From: Oceanospirillaceae bacterium
GTDB lineage: Bacteria; Pseudomonadota; Gammaproteobacteria; Pseudomonadales; Oceanobacteraceae
DNA: 64,000 nt
Reading direction: 5' to 3'
Assembly (NCBI GenBank): GCA_024234265.1
Contig: JACKOM010000004.1
Location: 1-64,000 of the forward strand
In this document: positions 44,701 to 52,527 of the stretch, in pieces
How positions within the stretch are numbered: position 1 is the first letter of the stretch
Layout: each line of letters opens with the position of its first letter
Position numbers and translations under genes: made by a program
Notes under the pieces: model-generated
The model's database searches: none
What the model was told of the DNA's origin: nothing
What the model saw: only the letters and a program-made list of their open reading frames with translations

Positions 44701-45368
44701 AAGCCGTATTGCAGAGCAATTAAGCCAAAGGGAATGGCGACATAAATGTAAGGGAAGGGGATAAAATGCAGCAGCAAAAAGCTGCTGCCACTGCCAAACA
44801 GAATCAATGCGACTAATAAGCCCAAACGCCTTGGCATTTTCAGACGCTTTAGTTCCTGCATATCCAGGCAATATGCCGGCACAAATATCAGCAACATGCC
44901 CAGTACATCCCCCAGCCAGTGCTGAATCCACAGGGTTGAAAAATCCACCCCGTGGACATTCAGCACGGCAAACAAGAAGGCACTCAATGGGCTGAATATC
45001 AGGGTATAAAACAGAATCAGGCCCATCACACTGCGCAAGTTATCATTCTGCAATATGACGGCCGGCATACGCCGTAATAACCAGGCACCACCCGCGCAAA
45101 ACAGCAGGTTAGTTAGGGTATCCAGCCCCGCCGCTAAAGGGCCACTGCCAGTGAGCAAATCGCAGAGCACATTCCCGATGGCAAACACCAACAGATACAT
45201 GGGCCAGGCAGGTTTTGGGCTGCGCAGTAACAGGGCAAAGGCAAACGCATTGGGCAGCCATAAGTTCACACCCGCGCCGGTTAAGTGCACCAGCGCCTGG
45301 GAAAGAAGCACCAGCAGGGCAAAAACAAACCCGGCCAATAATTGATAGGGGGCAACGGACAAAACCAC
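41742..45368 (-). CDS. MASE1-PAS hybrid sensor histidine kinase with receiver domains
   Basis: About 1208 residues. N-terminal MASE1-type membrane sensor with eight or so helices (about 1-290), then three PAS domains (about 295-415, 425-545, 570-690), HisKA with SHEIRTPMNAVLASS, and HATPase with QVLINLLGNAIKF and KYGGTGLGLTISQRLV. A diverged receiver-like domain follows (phospho-Asp in CILLDWG, Lys in GVINKP, but the acidic pocket reads LEKN) and then a normal receiver (LLVEDNALNQ, LVLMDVQMPVMDGFEA). The likely start is GTG at 45368 with CAGGG 6 nt upstream; TTG at 45374 is an alternative. Monocistronic; no output regulator nearby. Confidence 0.85.
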   Translation of the reverse strand: MVLSVAPYQLLAGFVFALLVLLSQALVHLTGAGVNLWLPNAFAFALLLRSPKPAWPMYLLVFAIGNVLCDLLTGSGPLAAGLDTLTNLLFCAGGAWLLRRMPAVILQNDNLRSVMGLILFYTLIFSPLSAFLFAVLNVHGVDFSTLWIQHWLGDVLGMLLIFVPAYCLDMQELKRLKMPRRLGLLVALILFGSGSSFLLLHFIPFPYIYVAIPFGLIALQYGLLPTVIVTPVSLLISSILIWEGSGMSPAWLGAASADALLAATVMAGFFPYVIALSNRIARLQQTEVAELKERLELATQSIGLGVWDWHVNSGALHWDAAMFSLYALDPAASSNTYEMWRSRVHPDDIDAAEKLLSQAVAGTGEYKTEFRVVLPGGGLRWVMAAALVIRDPQGIAQRVVGMNWDNTERKQVEINYQNAKKRLQAVIDAAEDFSIIATDMHGKIEVFSRGAERMLGYTADEMEFQQTPAILHDMQEVMVRGEELSREFGAPIAGFEVFIFKAQQGITEKRQWTYIHKNGHRLQVRLTISPIHDVNKNLTGFLGIAQDISEEIESRDALQFALEQINQQADIAEQAKQQFETLFTLAPEPLLVVNQAGFIVQANLRAHELFKYPSNGLLGLNVDALVPDNMREHHNKHRDSYNAAPRKRVMGKGLGLSGLQKDGALVALDINLAPIIIRNQMHTIVTLHDVTMERQTQQLLSDAAAKAEAMSRAKSEFVASMSHEIRTPMNAVLASSQLLQGTHLTEGQNRYVRMINSAGNALLGILNDILDFSKIEAGKFELHAAAFEPTQLCETLASIMAANAAQKNLELVISLDHTLPSVVKGDVARLQQVLINLLGNAIKFTEKGEVLLQIQAVQHNVENVCIRFSVQDTGIGMSPQDQAKLFMPFSQVDSSNTRKYGGTGLGLTISQRLVNMMGGEINVKSNAGEGSEFYFEVDFPVVEENLRDYKKIEDLIFYVLEKNQHSRDVIAEYLSAWDYEYHICLDASELPLNTEKHSCILLDWGSAEDTPAVIGRLNANPNVQVLVLVSGQQQFSVQEHNELNIAGVINKPILGSSLYDTLMNIFAKQNNAPKLLSDTHQPLEDLRILLVEDNALNQMVATEILETLGASVVVAENGLVALETLRDKAPLFDLVLMDVQMPVMDGFEATRKIRYELRQNIPILAMTAGVMASERQSCIDAGMDDFIAKPIDISQMLTVIQANMFKRG

Positions 45369-45440
45369 AGGCAACCCTGAAAGACGGAAGTCTTCTCAGT
45401 CTAGCCGCTGCTTGGAAAAATGCTCCGGGGGTCAGGCCCC

Positions 45441-45531
45441 AGCTCCCAGCTCCCAGCTCCCAGCTCCCAGCTCCCAGCTCCCAGATCCCAGATCCCAGAT
45501 CCCAGATCCCGGCTTCTGGCTTCTGGCTTCT
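45441..45531. repeat. Heptanucleotide tandem repeat
   Basis: Six units of AGCTCCC followed by four of AGATCCC (45441-45510), then GGCTTCT repeated three times to 45531. It lies between the hybrid kinase start and the MITE-disrupted terminator. The switch from AGCTCCC to AGATCCC blocks shows unit-wise expansion. A short similar fragment (CCAGCTTCTAGCTTC) occurs at about 15689, beside padR. No coding role is proposed. Confidence 0.9.
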
Positions 45532-45543
45532 TTAGCCAATAAA

Positions 45544-45708
45544 AAACCCGCCTTAGAGGCTGCGTAAAAACGTTAGCGAGGCAGTCAGAACAAGGCAAAA
45601 ACGAACGAAAAAGCGCAGTTTATACGTGATAAATGAGCATTTTGAGTTCGTTTTTAACGAAGTTCTGGCAACGCAGATAGTTTTTACACAGCCTCTTTAG
45701 CGGGTTTC
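45544..45708. terminator. Terminator hairpin split by a MITE-like insertion
   Basis: The outer sequence AAACCCGCCTT ... TTAGCGGGTTT would, without the inserted 142 bp and one duplicated TT, read as a perfect hairpin AAACCCGC-CTTA-GCGGGTTT. The insertion lies in the loop, so the stem can still close around it. It would end the outer-membrane protein gene at 45739 on the minus strand. Confidence 0.7.
45555..45696. mobile_element. MITE-like element, 142 bp
   Basis: 17-bp terminal inverted repeats: AGAGGCTGCGTAAAAAC at the left and GTTTTTACACAGCCTCT at the right (16 of 17 pair), flanked by TT on both sides. The interior also has opposing arms (AAAAACGAAC / GAGTTCGTTTTT). There is no coding capacity. 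Similar short elements with GGCTGTGTAAAAAC ends occur in other gammaproteobacteria as far as I recall; the transposase family is not assigned. Confidence 0.8.
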
Positions 45709-45738
45709 TTAAGCTTTATAACAACACAGCCCTGTTTC

Positions 45739-46215
45739 TTAGAAATAGAACCGCGCACCTATTGCCGCATCCAGATCGAAATCCGTTGCGGGCACTAAGT
45801 TCATTTGCGGCACCAGTTCGAAGAACACTTCAAACGGCGCCTTGGGGGCTAACCATGACAGGCCCACGGGGAAACGCACACCGGCACCGGTTTCATCGTG
45901 GTAATCATGGTGGTCGTGGTCATAGGTCCACACTGTGCCACCAATACCAAAATACACAGGCAGGGCACCCGGTACGCTGGCACCACGCAGGATGTCGTAA
46001 CGGTGAATTAAATAATCCATATGGAAGTGGAAAGACTCGTGGTCACCGGCGGACCAGGCAATTGCGCCGTCCACCGCGGCACCGCGGCCAAGGAATTTTT
46101 TAGCGGTTAAACCAGTGGGTTCGCCAATGATAATGCCCGCACCAAAACCCTTAGGTTCGGCGGCGGCAACGGCAGACAACAACAGGCCGGCAATCAGCAG
46201 GGCACTACGTAACAT
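45739..46215 (-). CDS. Small outer-membrane beta-barrel protein, uncharacterised
   Basis: About 158 residues. Signal peptide (MLRSALLIAGLLLSAVAAA) followed by GFGAGIIIGEPTGLTAKKFL, alternating hydrophobic strands, a His/Asp-rich loop (YDHDHHDYHDE) and a C-terminal aromatic residue (GARFYF), as in outer-membrane barrels. The His/Asp loop could bind a metal, but that is speculation. The start at 46215 is chosen because the signal peptide begins there. Function unknown. Confidence 0.7.
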   Translation of the reverse strand: MLRSALLIAGLLLSAVAAAEPKGFGAGIIIGEPTGLTAKKFLGRGAAVDGAIAWSAGDHESFHFHMDYLIHRYDILRGASVPGALPVYFGIGGTVWTYDHDHHDYHDETGAGVRFPVGLSWLAPKAPFEVFFELVPQMNLVPATDFDLDAAIGARFYF

Positions 46216-46296
46216 GGGCAAAGCTCCGGGGTAAATTTGGCGCGCACTATACCAGCGCGGCGGCATAATACCGTGAAGGGCTTCGCAGCGCCCCCG

Positions 46297-48942
46297 CTAT
46301 TTTCTGCGCCAGCGCCGCCACAGGAATTTCTCCGTTTCCACCACGGGTATCACCAGCGCACTGGCCGCAATCACCAGCAGCCAGTCATGCAGCATCAGCC
46401 CCTGCACCTGAAATACCGCCTGGCTCACGGGCAGATAGGTAAACAGCAATTGCAGGGCGAATACCAGGCCAATGGCGATGGCCGCGGGCCACAAGCCCAG
46501 CATAAAACCGCGCTGCAAAATGCTGGCGTGCAGATAACGGCTGCATAACAAAAAGGCCGCCTCAAACATCACCAAACCATTCACCGCCATGCTGCGGGTA
46601 TATTCCAGGCCGTGGCCGCTGCCAAGCGCATACAGGTAGAGGGCAAACACGATGGCGGTGCCCGTGGCCGTCACCAGCAACAGGCGCAGCATAAATTGCA
46701 GATTTAACATGCCACTGCCGGGGCGGCGTGGCGGGTGGGCCATGATGTCATCCTCGGCGCGCTCAAACGCCAGGGCCAGGCCGAGGGTGATGGCGGTAAT
46801 CATGTTGACCCATAAAATCTGCGCCGGGGTAATGGGCAGCACCATGCCCAGTAATATCGCCAGTACGATAACCGCGGCCTCGGCCATGGAGGTGGGCAGC
46901 AGGAACAAAATACCTTTCACAATATTGTTGTACACAGTGCGCCCCGCCCCCACCGCATTGGCGATGGTGGTGAAGTTATCGTCGGTTAATACAAAGGCGG
47001 CGGCCTCTTTGGCGGCATCCGTGCCCTTCTGCCCCATGGCCACGCCAATATCCGCCTGGCGCAGGGCCGGGGCATCGTTTACCCCGTCACCCGTCATGGC
47101 CACCACATGCCCGCCGGCCTGCAGGGCCTGCACCAGTTCTAATTTGTTGGCCGGGCTGGTGCGCGCAAACACATGCACATCTTCAATACGGCTGCTGAGC
47201 TGCGCCGGGGTCAGGGCATCGAGTTCTGCGCCGGTGAGCACTGTGCCATCCCCCAGGCCCAGCTCGCGGGCAATGGCCGCGGCGGTGAGGGGGTTATCAC
47301 CGGTAATCATCACCACGCGGATGCCCGCGCCGTGGCAGCGGGATATGGCTTCTTTCACTTCGGCGCGCGGCGGGTCTGTCATGCCGAGCAGGGCCACTAA
47401 GGTCAAACCGCCCTGCATATCTGCGTGTTGTGCCCGGGTATCGGGCAGGGTTTTAAAGGCCAGGGCGAGCACCCGCTCACCGCGGGCGGCCATTAGATTG
47501 ATAGCGGCCTGCCACTCATCGGGCTGCAAAGGCTGCGGGCCATTTTCAGCCAGCACCTGATCACAGGCGGCGAGTATGACTTCCGGCGCGCCCTTCACCA
47601 GCAGCAGATTGGCAGCGCCGATGCGGTGCAGGCTGGCCATATAACGGCGGGCGGTTTCAAAGGGTAATTCATCCAGCCGCGGGGTTTGCTGGCGCAGGTT
47701 TTGGTTGAGGCCCGCCTTCAGGGCAAAACTCACCAGGGCCCCTTCGGTGCCATCGCCGTGTAATTGCCACTGGCCGTCTTTTTCGGCGAGGCGTGCATCG
47801 TTGCATAACAGGGCTATCTGCGCGGCGCGCTCCAGCACCGCCGGGCTGTGGTGCGCAGCAATAGCCCCCTGCGGGGCATAACCTTCACCACTGACACTCA
47901 ACATACCTTCGGCGAGATACAGGCTGCGCACTGTCATGGCATTGGCCGTGAGGGTACCGGTTTTGTCACTGCATATCACATCCACTGCGCCCAATACTTC
48001 CACCGCCGGCAGGCGCCGCACTAACGCACGCTGGCGCGCCATGCGCTGCACCCCAATGGCGAGGGTAATGGTCACTAGGGCGGGCAAACCTTCCGGAATA
48101 GCCGCCACCGCAATACCTATGGCCGCCTGGAACATATCCGCAAAACTTTGCCCGCCAATGAAAATGCCAAAGGCCATGCTGAACAGGGCAATGCCGATGG
48201 TGAGCAGGGTAATTTGCAGGGCAAGGCGGGCCAGCTGACGCTGCAGGGGGGTGGCCTGCGCCGTTACCTGCTGGGTAAGGCGGTTAATGGTGCCGATCTG
48301 GGTATTTTGCCCCGTGTGGGTCACCACACCGCGGCCACTGCCGTAGGTCACCATGGTGCCCATAAATGCCATATTCGTGCGCAGGGCGAGGGGCGTATTT
48401 TGCGCCACTGCTTCGCTGTGTTTATTCACCGCAGCGGATTCCCCGGTGAGGGTGGTTTCATCGCAGCGTAAATCGCGCTGGTAAAAAATACGCAGATCCG
48501 CCGGCACTTTATCGCCAGCCTGCAACATCACCACATCACCCGGCACTAATTCACGGGCATTGATGGCATGCACTACACCCTCACGCAGTACCATGGCCTG
48601 GGAACTGGCCATGGCTAAAATTGCGCGTAATGCACTGTTGGCACGGCCCTCCTGAATAAAACCCACCAGGGAATTAATCACCACCACCGCCAGAATTACC
48701 CCGGCATCCACCAGGTGGCCGAGTAAAAAACTGATCACAGCCGACACCAGCAGCACATAAATCAGCACGTTGTGAAATTGCAGTAAAAACCGCAGCCAGG
48801 CGGGCACGGGCTTTTTTTCCGGCAGGGCATTCGCGCCGTGTTTTAACAGGCGCTGTGCTGCCTCCTGCTGATTTAAACCCGCAGGGCTGCTGTGCAAACT
48901 GGCAAAAACATTTTCTGTGTTATGGCTGTGGCAATCGTCCAT
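46297..48942 (-). CDS. P-type cation-transporting ATPase (P2-like), substrate uncertain
   Basis: 881 residues. N-terminal cation-ATPase domain, actuator loop with LTGESAAVNKH, membrane helix 4 with IPEGLPAL, the phosphorylation site SDKTGTLTANAM, nucleotide domain, and hinge MTGDGVNDAPALRQADIGVAMG. Helix 6 reads WVNMITAITLGLALAFE: the Asp found there in SERCA-type calcium pumps is missing, so calcium should not be assumed. It overlaps the upstream Na/Pi cotransporter gene by one base (TAATG), so the two are translationally coupled. Confidence 0.88.
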   Translation of the reverse strand: MDDCHSHNTENVFASLHSSPAGLNQQEAAQRLLKHGANALPEKKPVPAWLRFLLQFHNVLIYVLLVSAVISFLLGHLVDAGVILAVVVINSLVGFIQEGRANSALRAILAMASSQAMVLREGVVHAINARELVPGDVVMLQAGDKVPADLRIFYQRDLRCDETTLTGESAAVNKHSEAVAQNTPLALRTNMAFMGTMVTYGSGRGVVTHTGQNTQIGTINRLTQQVTAQATPLQRQLARLALQITLLTIGIALFSMAFGIFIGGQSFADMFQAAIGIAVAAIPEGLPALVTITLAIGVQRMARQRALVRRLPAVEVLGAVDVICSDKTGTLTANAMTVRSLYLAEGMLSVSGEGYAPQGAIAAHHSPAVLERAAQIALLCNDARLAEKDGQWQLHGDGTEGALVSFALKAGLNQNLRQQTPRLDELPFETARRYMASLHRIGAANLLLVKGAPEVILAACDQVLAENGPQPLQPDEWQAAINLMAARGERVLALAFKTLPDTRAQHADMQGGLTLVALLGMTDPPRAEVKEAISRCHGAGIRVVMITGDNPLTAAAIARELGLGDGTVLTGAELDALTPAQLSSRIEDVHVFARTSPANKLELVQALQAGGHVVAMTGDGVNDAPALRQADIGVAMGQKGTDAAKEAAAFVLTDDNFTTIANAVGAGRTVYNNIVKGILFLLPTSMAEAAVIVLAILLGMVLPITPAQILWVNMITAITLGLALAFERAEDDIMAHPPRRPGSGMLNLQFMLRLLLVTATGTAIVFALYLYALGSGHGLEYTRSMAVNGLVMFEAAFLLCSRYLHASILQRGFMLGLWPAAIAIGLVFALQLLFTYLPVSQAVFQVQGLMLHDWLLVIAASALVIPVVETEKFLWRRWRRK

Positions 48943-50513
48943 TAATGCTCCGGATGTTGTTGCGCGAGCTGCAAACGGGGTTGGGTGGTTTGCAGCAATT
49001 GTTCCATATGGCGTTTGCTTAAACTGATAAATTGCAGGGCGTTATCCATACTGTTTAAATCCAGCTGCCCCGCTACACCGGCGGATAAAAAGCGTTGTTT
49101 TAATTGCTGATATTCCTGCAATTGCAGCTGCCAGTGCTCGTGCTGATATTGCCCGTCGGTGTGGGCCAGATCCCGCGCAAACTGATTCAGGTTTTCTAAC
49201 CAGTGTTGCAGGCTGCTGGCTAAATCCCCTTCTAAATTCAGTTTTAATGCCGACATGGCATTGAGGGTACTCTGACTGTTTTGCAAATAATGGTTCATGC
49301 TCATGCCCGCGGTTAATTGCTGGCTGTGCACACTGGTTAAATTACCACGCGACACTTCGCTGATATAAGCACTGATGTTCGCCATGATGGCGCTGAAATC
49401 TTCCATTTGCGGGCTATTGCCAAGGGTGTGATTTAAATCCTGCTGGCAAATTTCCTGATACATAATATCCAGCTCATGCTGCAGGGCGCGGATGGCTAAA
49501 TCCGGCACGCTGGCGATATTGCGGTCTAGGTAATGTTTGGGGTGGGGCTGATTTTCCTGACGGGTAAAACGCTGCAATAAAAAGCGGCTCATATGGGGTT
49601 CTAAGGGCCACATCAATAACACCCCCAATAAATTAAAGGCGGTATGGAAGGCCGATAATAAAATACTGTTATTACCCCCCAGGCCCGCATCATCCACCAA
49701 TAATGTCAGGCCCGCTAAAAACAGCGGTAAAACCAGCAGGGCCACCGCCGCCGTAACCACATTAAACATCACATGGGCCCAGGCGAGGCGTTTTGCCCCG
49801 GCGGTGGCACCTATGGTGGCAATTAACGCTGTGGAAGTGGTGCCGATATTCGCGCCGATCACCGCGGCGGCAGCCATCGTCATGCCCGACATGTTACTTG
49901 CCACGGCGGTTAAAATAATCGCAATCGCCGCGCTGGATGACTGGGTTAAAACCGTTAACCCCAAACCAATCACAAAACCCCAGATAATGCCGCTTAAACC
50001 CGTGGCACTGAGCAGGGTTAAATCCAGCTGGGTGGAAATATCCGCAAAATTATTTTTCAGGGCATCAATGCCCATAAATAAAATACCAAAACCCGCTAAC
50101 GCCATACCCAACGCGCGGCCCCGCTCTTTGGGGGCAAATACCTGCATAAAAGCCCCCACCCCGATTAACGGCAGGGTGATGACATCCATTTTCACGTTAA
50201 AACCAAACAGGGTAACAATCCACGCGGTGAGCGTAGTGCCCACGTTGCTGCCAAAAATCACCCACACCGAATGGCGGAAATCCATCAGCCGCGCATTCAC
50301 AAACCCTATGGTGGCCACAGTCACCGCACTGGAGGACTGCACCAGCGCCGTGACCAGCATGCCCGCCGCGAGGCCGCGTTTAGGGTCCCGCGTCCAGCGC
50401 CCCAGCAGGGTTTCCAGGGCATGGCCACCGGCGAGTTTCAAACCCTCGGTCATTAACCACATGCCCAGTAAAAATAAGCCCAGCGCGCCTAATAAATGAA
50501 AAAACCAACCCAT
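48942..50513 (-). CDS. Na/Pi cotransporter family protein with PhoU-like C-terminus
   Basis: About 523 residues. The membrane part has the two inverted repeats of the family, each with a QSSSA signature (TALVQSSSAVTVATIGFVNA and TVLTQSSSAAIAII). A cytoplasmic PhoU-like helical region follows from about residue 335. It imports phosphate or a similar anion with sodium in characterised members. The start at 50513 has GGGAG 7 nt upstream. Directly followed by the P-type ATPase gene. Confidence 0.88.
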   Translation of the reverse strand: MGWFFHLLGALGLFLLGMWLMTEGLKLAGGHALETLLGRWTRDPKRGLAAGMLVTALVQSSSAVTVATIGFVNARLMDFRHSVWVIFGSNVGTTLTAWIVTLFGFNVKMDVITLPLIGVGAFMQVFAPKERGRALGMALAGFGILFMGIDALKNNFADISTQLDLTLLSATGLSGIIWGFVIGLGLTVLTQSSSAAIAIILTAVASNMSGMTMAAAAVIGANIGTTSTALIATIGATAGAKRLAWAHVMFNVVTAAVALLVLPLFLAGLTLLVDDAGLGGNNSILLSAFHTAFNLLGVLLMWPLEPHMSRFLLQRFTRQENQPHPKHYLDRNIASVPDLAIRALQHELDIMYQEICQQDLNHTLGNSPQMEDFSAIMANISAYISEVSRGNLTSVHSQQLTAGMSMNHYLQNSQSTLNAMSALKLNLEGDLASSLQHWLENLNQFARDLAHTDGQYQHEHWQLQLQEYQQLKQRFLSAGVAGQLDLNSMDNALQFISLSKRHMEQLLQTTQPRLQLAQQHPEH

Positions 50514-50593
50514 ACACATTCTCCCGACACCTGCCCTATTGTGGCATGCCTGCAACAGACCCGCTTGACCCTGAGCAGGTTCAGGGGGAGGGC

Positions 50594-50875
50594 AAGGGTA
50601 TAAACCCTAAAGATCGCCCCTTTGTGATTACAACATTCAGCAATTAAACCGGTTTTTCTTTTTCTGGGAAGGGACTTCCCAGACCCTTCCTTCGCTCACA
50701 CTGCTGCTTGTTTCCGGTATTTTCTACGCGCCATTACGCCCACGCGCCATGGGGCATCCATGCCCTGCTTCGCCGGCGCTTTGCTGGCCTCCCTGCCAGC
50801 GGCGGGCTATGTCGCTTTAAAAAACCGGCGCAGCAAGTTCGCATTTAGTGTTCTGAGTTAACGTCGTAGTAAATC
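50594..50875 (+). repeat. Dispersed structured repeat, copy 3 (lacks the terminator end)
   Basis: About 282 bp. The left side matches copies 1 and 5 (GGGTATAAACCC; CTTTGTGATTAC; CAATTAAACC), then the core. The inner hairpin here is GCTGGC/GCCAGC, as in copy 2, instead of GTCAGC/GCTGAC. Similarity stops after GTTAACGTCGTAGTAAAT, so the right terminator hairpin is missing. It lies between the Na/Pi transporter start and the first cassette. Confidence 0.85.
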
Positions 50876-51150
50876 TGCTCACATAAAAACCGTTGCAGAA
50901 ATTACACCTCAAAAATCATCCATCCAATTAACTTCACTGTACCCAATGACAGTGTATTTAGCGTTTATTGGCTTTTAATGCGCATTTTGTCGGCGAACAT
51001 TGCGCGTTTTCACGGGCGCTGGTAGTGTAACCGCCTGAAAATCCATCTGTTTTTAAAAATGTGTGCCGAGTTAACGCGCACTACCAGCCAAGTTAACGCG
51101 CATGAGCGTTTTGCCGGGTTCCCCGCAAAAAATCAAGCATGGTGTTTTCA
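50876..51150. other. Non-coding stretch before the cassette array, with an inverted repeat
   Basis: No gene is visible. It has a 10-bp inverted repeat, GCTGGTAGTG (51018-51027) and CACTACCAGC (51079-51088), and two direct copies of AGTTAACGCGCA (starting at about 51069 and 51091). It may be the remnant of an older attC-like site; nothing else was recognised. Confidence 0.4.
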
Positions 51151-51157
51151 ATAAAAA

Positions 51158-51230
51158 CAAAGGGATAGGTTGTTTTTTTGAGCCTGTCGAAATGGCAAAG
51201 CGCGCATGCGCATGAATAAAGCTGTTATAA
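51158..51230 (+). other. Cassette boundary block, shared with the second array
   Basis: Ends in the core-like heptamer GTTATAA (51224-51230), directly before the ribosome-binding site of the first cassette gene. Its last 22 bp before the core break point are identical to a block in opposite orientation at 63478-63543, and similarity extends over about 65 bp. It marks the left border of the array, as an attC or attI-like site. Confidence 0.55.
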
Positions 51231-51245
51231 GCCAAGGAGCACGGC

Positions 51246-51548
51246 TTGAGTTTTGATAAATTACCGCTGCATGATGCCGTGCTAAAAACAATTGTTGTCG
51301 ATTGGGGCAGTGCTGAAATCATATTGTCTGTGACTGCTTTTGTAGTTAAAGGCGATGCGGCCGCCCCTTATTTATTAAGGTTTTCATCGGTCACTATGTT
51401 TGAAGGCTCCCGGTTCAATGAGTGGGGAGCATCTAACTCGATCTTAGATGCAAAGGCGTCGGGCACAGAGTTTACTATTCAAATGCAAAGTGGCGATGTA
51501 ATAAAAATAAAGGCTTCAAGCTATGCGCTTCAATCGGGCAGCTTATAA
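51246..51548 (+). CDS. Cassette gene 1, hypothetical protein
   Basis: 100 residues, no family recognised. Predicted mostly beta (IVVDWGSAEIILSVTAFVV, LRFSSVTMFEGS), so possibly a small beta-sandwich. The start is TTG at 51246 with AAGGAG 7 nt before it, just after the boundary heptamer. The stop codon TAA lies inside the left heptamer of the following attC-like site, a usual feature of integron cassettes. Confidence 0.65.
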   Translation: MSFDKLPLHDAVLKTIVVDWGSAEIILSVTAFVVKGDAAAPYLLRFSSVTMFEGSRFNEWGASNSILDAKASGTEFTIQMQSGDVIKIKASSYALQSGSL

Positions 51549-51620
51549 CAAGCCGCGTCATTTGCAGCCTTCGGCTGCAGCGACGCTCACAAGTTCGCGC
51601 GCTTGCGCGGGTCGTTATAC
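51543..51620 (+). other. attC: attC-like site 1
   Basis: Left heptamer TTATAAC and right heptamer GTTATAC (51614-51620) pair with each other. Inner boxes CCGCG/GCGCGG pair next, and the middle holds GCAGCCTTCGGCTGC, a strong hairpin. About 78 bp, within the normal attC range. Confidence 0.8.
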
Positions 51621-51646
51621 CTTTTCCTGTTGGAACGAAGTGAGCA

Positions 51647-52150
51647 ATGAAGTTTAAAAAGAATGATCTATTAGGACTAGTGGACAGCTTAAAGTCCACT
51701 ATCGAATTGCATGAAGTGAGTCCTGAAATACAAGATTCGCTCCTATCCGATATACTTTTTCATGTCGCGTACATGATCGACGAAAAGCAGGGGTCAGCTT
51801 TGCACGAGAATGTATGCGAGATACTTGAAGAGCTCTCTCCTCTTCCAAAAGATTATCTCGTCTGCGAATTGGTAGTGAGACTTGGTAGGAAAAAGCTCGA
51901 AACCAATATTTTAAAATCGAATATTGAAGGTCCTCGCAGCATGCACCTGAATTTGGAGGTTCTCCTCGGTCTAAGAGATATATCTGAGATTGACGATAAT
52001 ATTGATACTGAATCAAAATTCAAAAAGGTAACAATCACAGGACTGGTTTTTAAGGGCCTAGATGGTACCAAAGAATCATATTCAGAGCAGTTTGATAGTT
52101 TGAATGAACTTGTTAGCTTTGTACTTAAAGTTGCGAGTAAATGGGTATAA
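51647..52150 (+). CDS. Cassette gene 2, hypothetical protein
   Basis: 167 residues, no family recognised. Predicted largely helical and acidic in the N-terminal two thirds (LLGLVDSLKSTIELHE, VCEILEELSPLPKDYL), with beta strands after that. Clearly more AT-rich than the core genes. The stop TAA lies within the left heptamer of attC-like site 2. Confidence 0.7.
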   Translation: MKFKKNDLLGLVDSLKSTIELHEVSPEIQDSLLSDILFHVAYMIDEKQGSALHENVCEILEELSPLPKDYLVCELVVRLGRKKLETNILKSNIEGPRSMHLNLEVLLGLRDISEIDDNIDTESKFKKVTITGLVFKGLDGTKESYSEQFDSLNELVSFVLKVASKWV

Positions 52151-52189
52151 CAAGCGCGTGCAAGGGACAAAACTACGCGAGTGTTATGT
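52145..52189 (+). other. attC: attC-like site 2 (short)
   Basis: Left heptamer GTATAAC, right heptamer GTTATGT (52183-52189), with GCGCGT/ACGCGA inner boxes. At only 45 bp it is shorter than typical sites and may be a minimal or damaged one. Confidence 0.6.
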
Positions 52190-52218
52190 GTACATAGAGC
52201 TGGTTTTTGGAATTCTCT

Positions 52219-52470
52219 ATGAAGATTAAAACATCATTTATTACAGCAAGTATCCTTAGGGATCAGCGCTGCGTCAGTAGGGCGCTAGCTGAGCAAATAG
52301 ATAGTTTGCCCACCAAGGCTGATGTGGTTTATTTGCAGGTCGAGCAGGCAGAAATGGAGTGGGCAGCCATTGAGTTAAAGGCATTCATGAGCTCATCAAG
52401 CAAGTACCATAAAGAGACATATGAGCTCGTGCTAAAAGAGATTGAGTATTTTGCTAATCACAACACATAA
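52219..52470 (+). CDS. Cassette gene 3, hypothetical protein
   Basis: 83 residues, no family recognised; helical and charged (LQVEQAEMEWAAIELKAFMS, VLKEIEYFANHN). The ATG at 52219 is taken as start; an in-frame TTG at 52207 is less likely. The stop TAA lies in the left heptamer of attC-like site 3. Confidence 0.65.
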   Translation: MKIKTSFITASILRDQRCVSRALAEQIDSLPTKADVVYLQVEQAEMEWAAIELKAFMSSSSKYHKETYELVLKEIEYFANHNT

Positions 52471-52510
52471 CAAGCAGCAGTGCGCGCCCTTCATGCACAG
52501 GTCGTTAGGC
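52465..52510 (+). other. attC: attC-like site 3
   Basis: Left heptamer ACATAAC and right heptamer GTTAGGC (52504-52510), the latter a perfect GTTRRRY core. Inner arms CAGTGC and GCACAG pair. 46 bp. Confidence 0.65.
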
Positions 52511-52527
52511 AAAGCAGGGAGCGCTCA

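Noticed and set aside
45441..45531. CRISPR array
   Set aside because: Units are 7 bp and contiguous with no spacers; no cas genes nearby.
45401..45598. Minus-strand frame with GAGSWEL-type repeats
   Set aside because: It is the translation of the heptanucleotide tandem repeat; no ribosome-binding site and it runs into the MITE.
46297..48942. Calcium ATPase (SERCA/PMR1 type)
   Set aside because: The helix-6 aspartate expected for calcium binding is missing, so the ion is left open.
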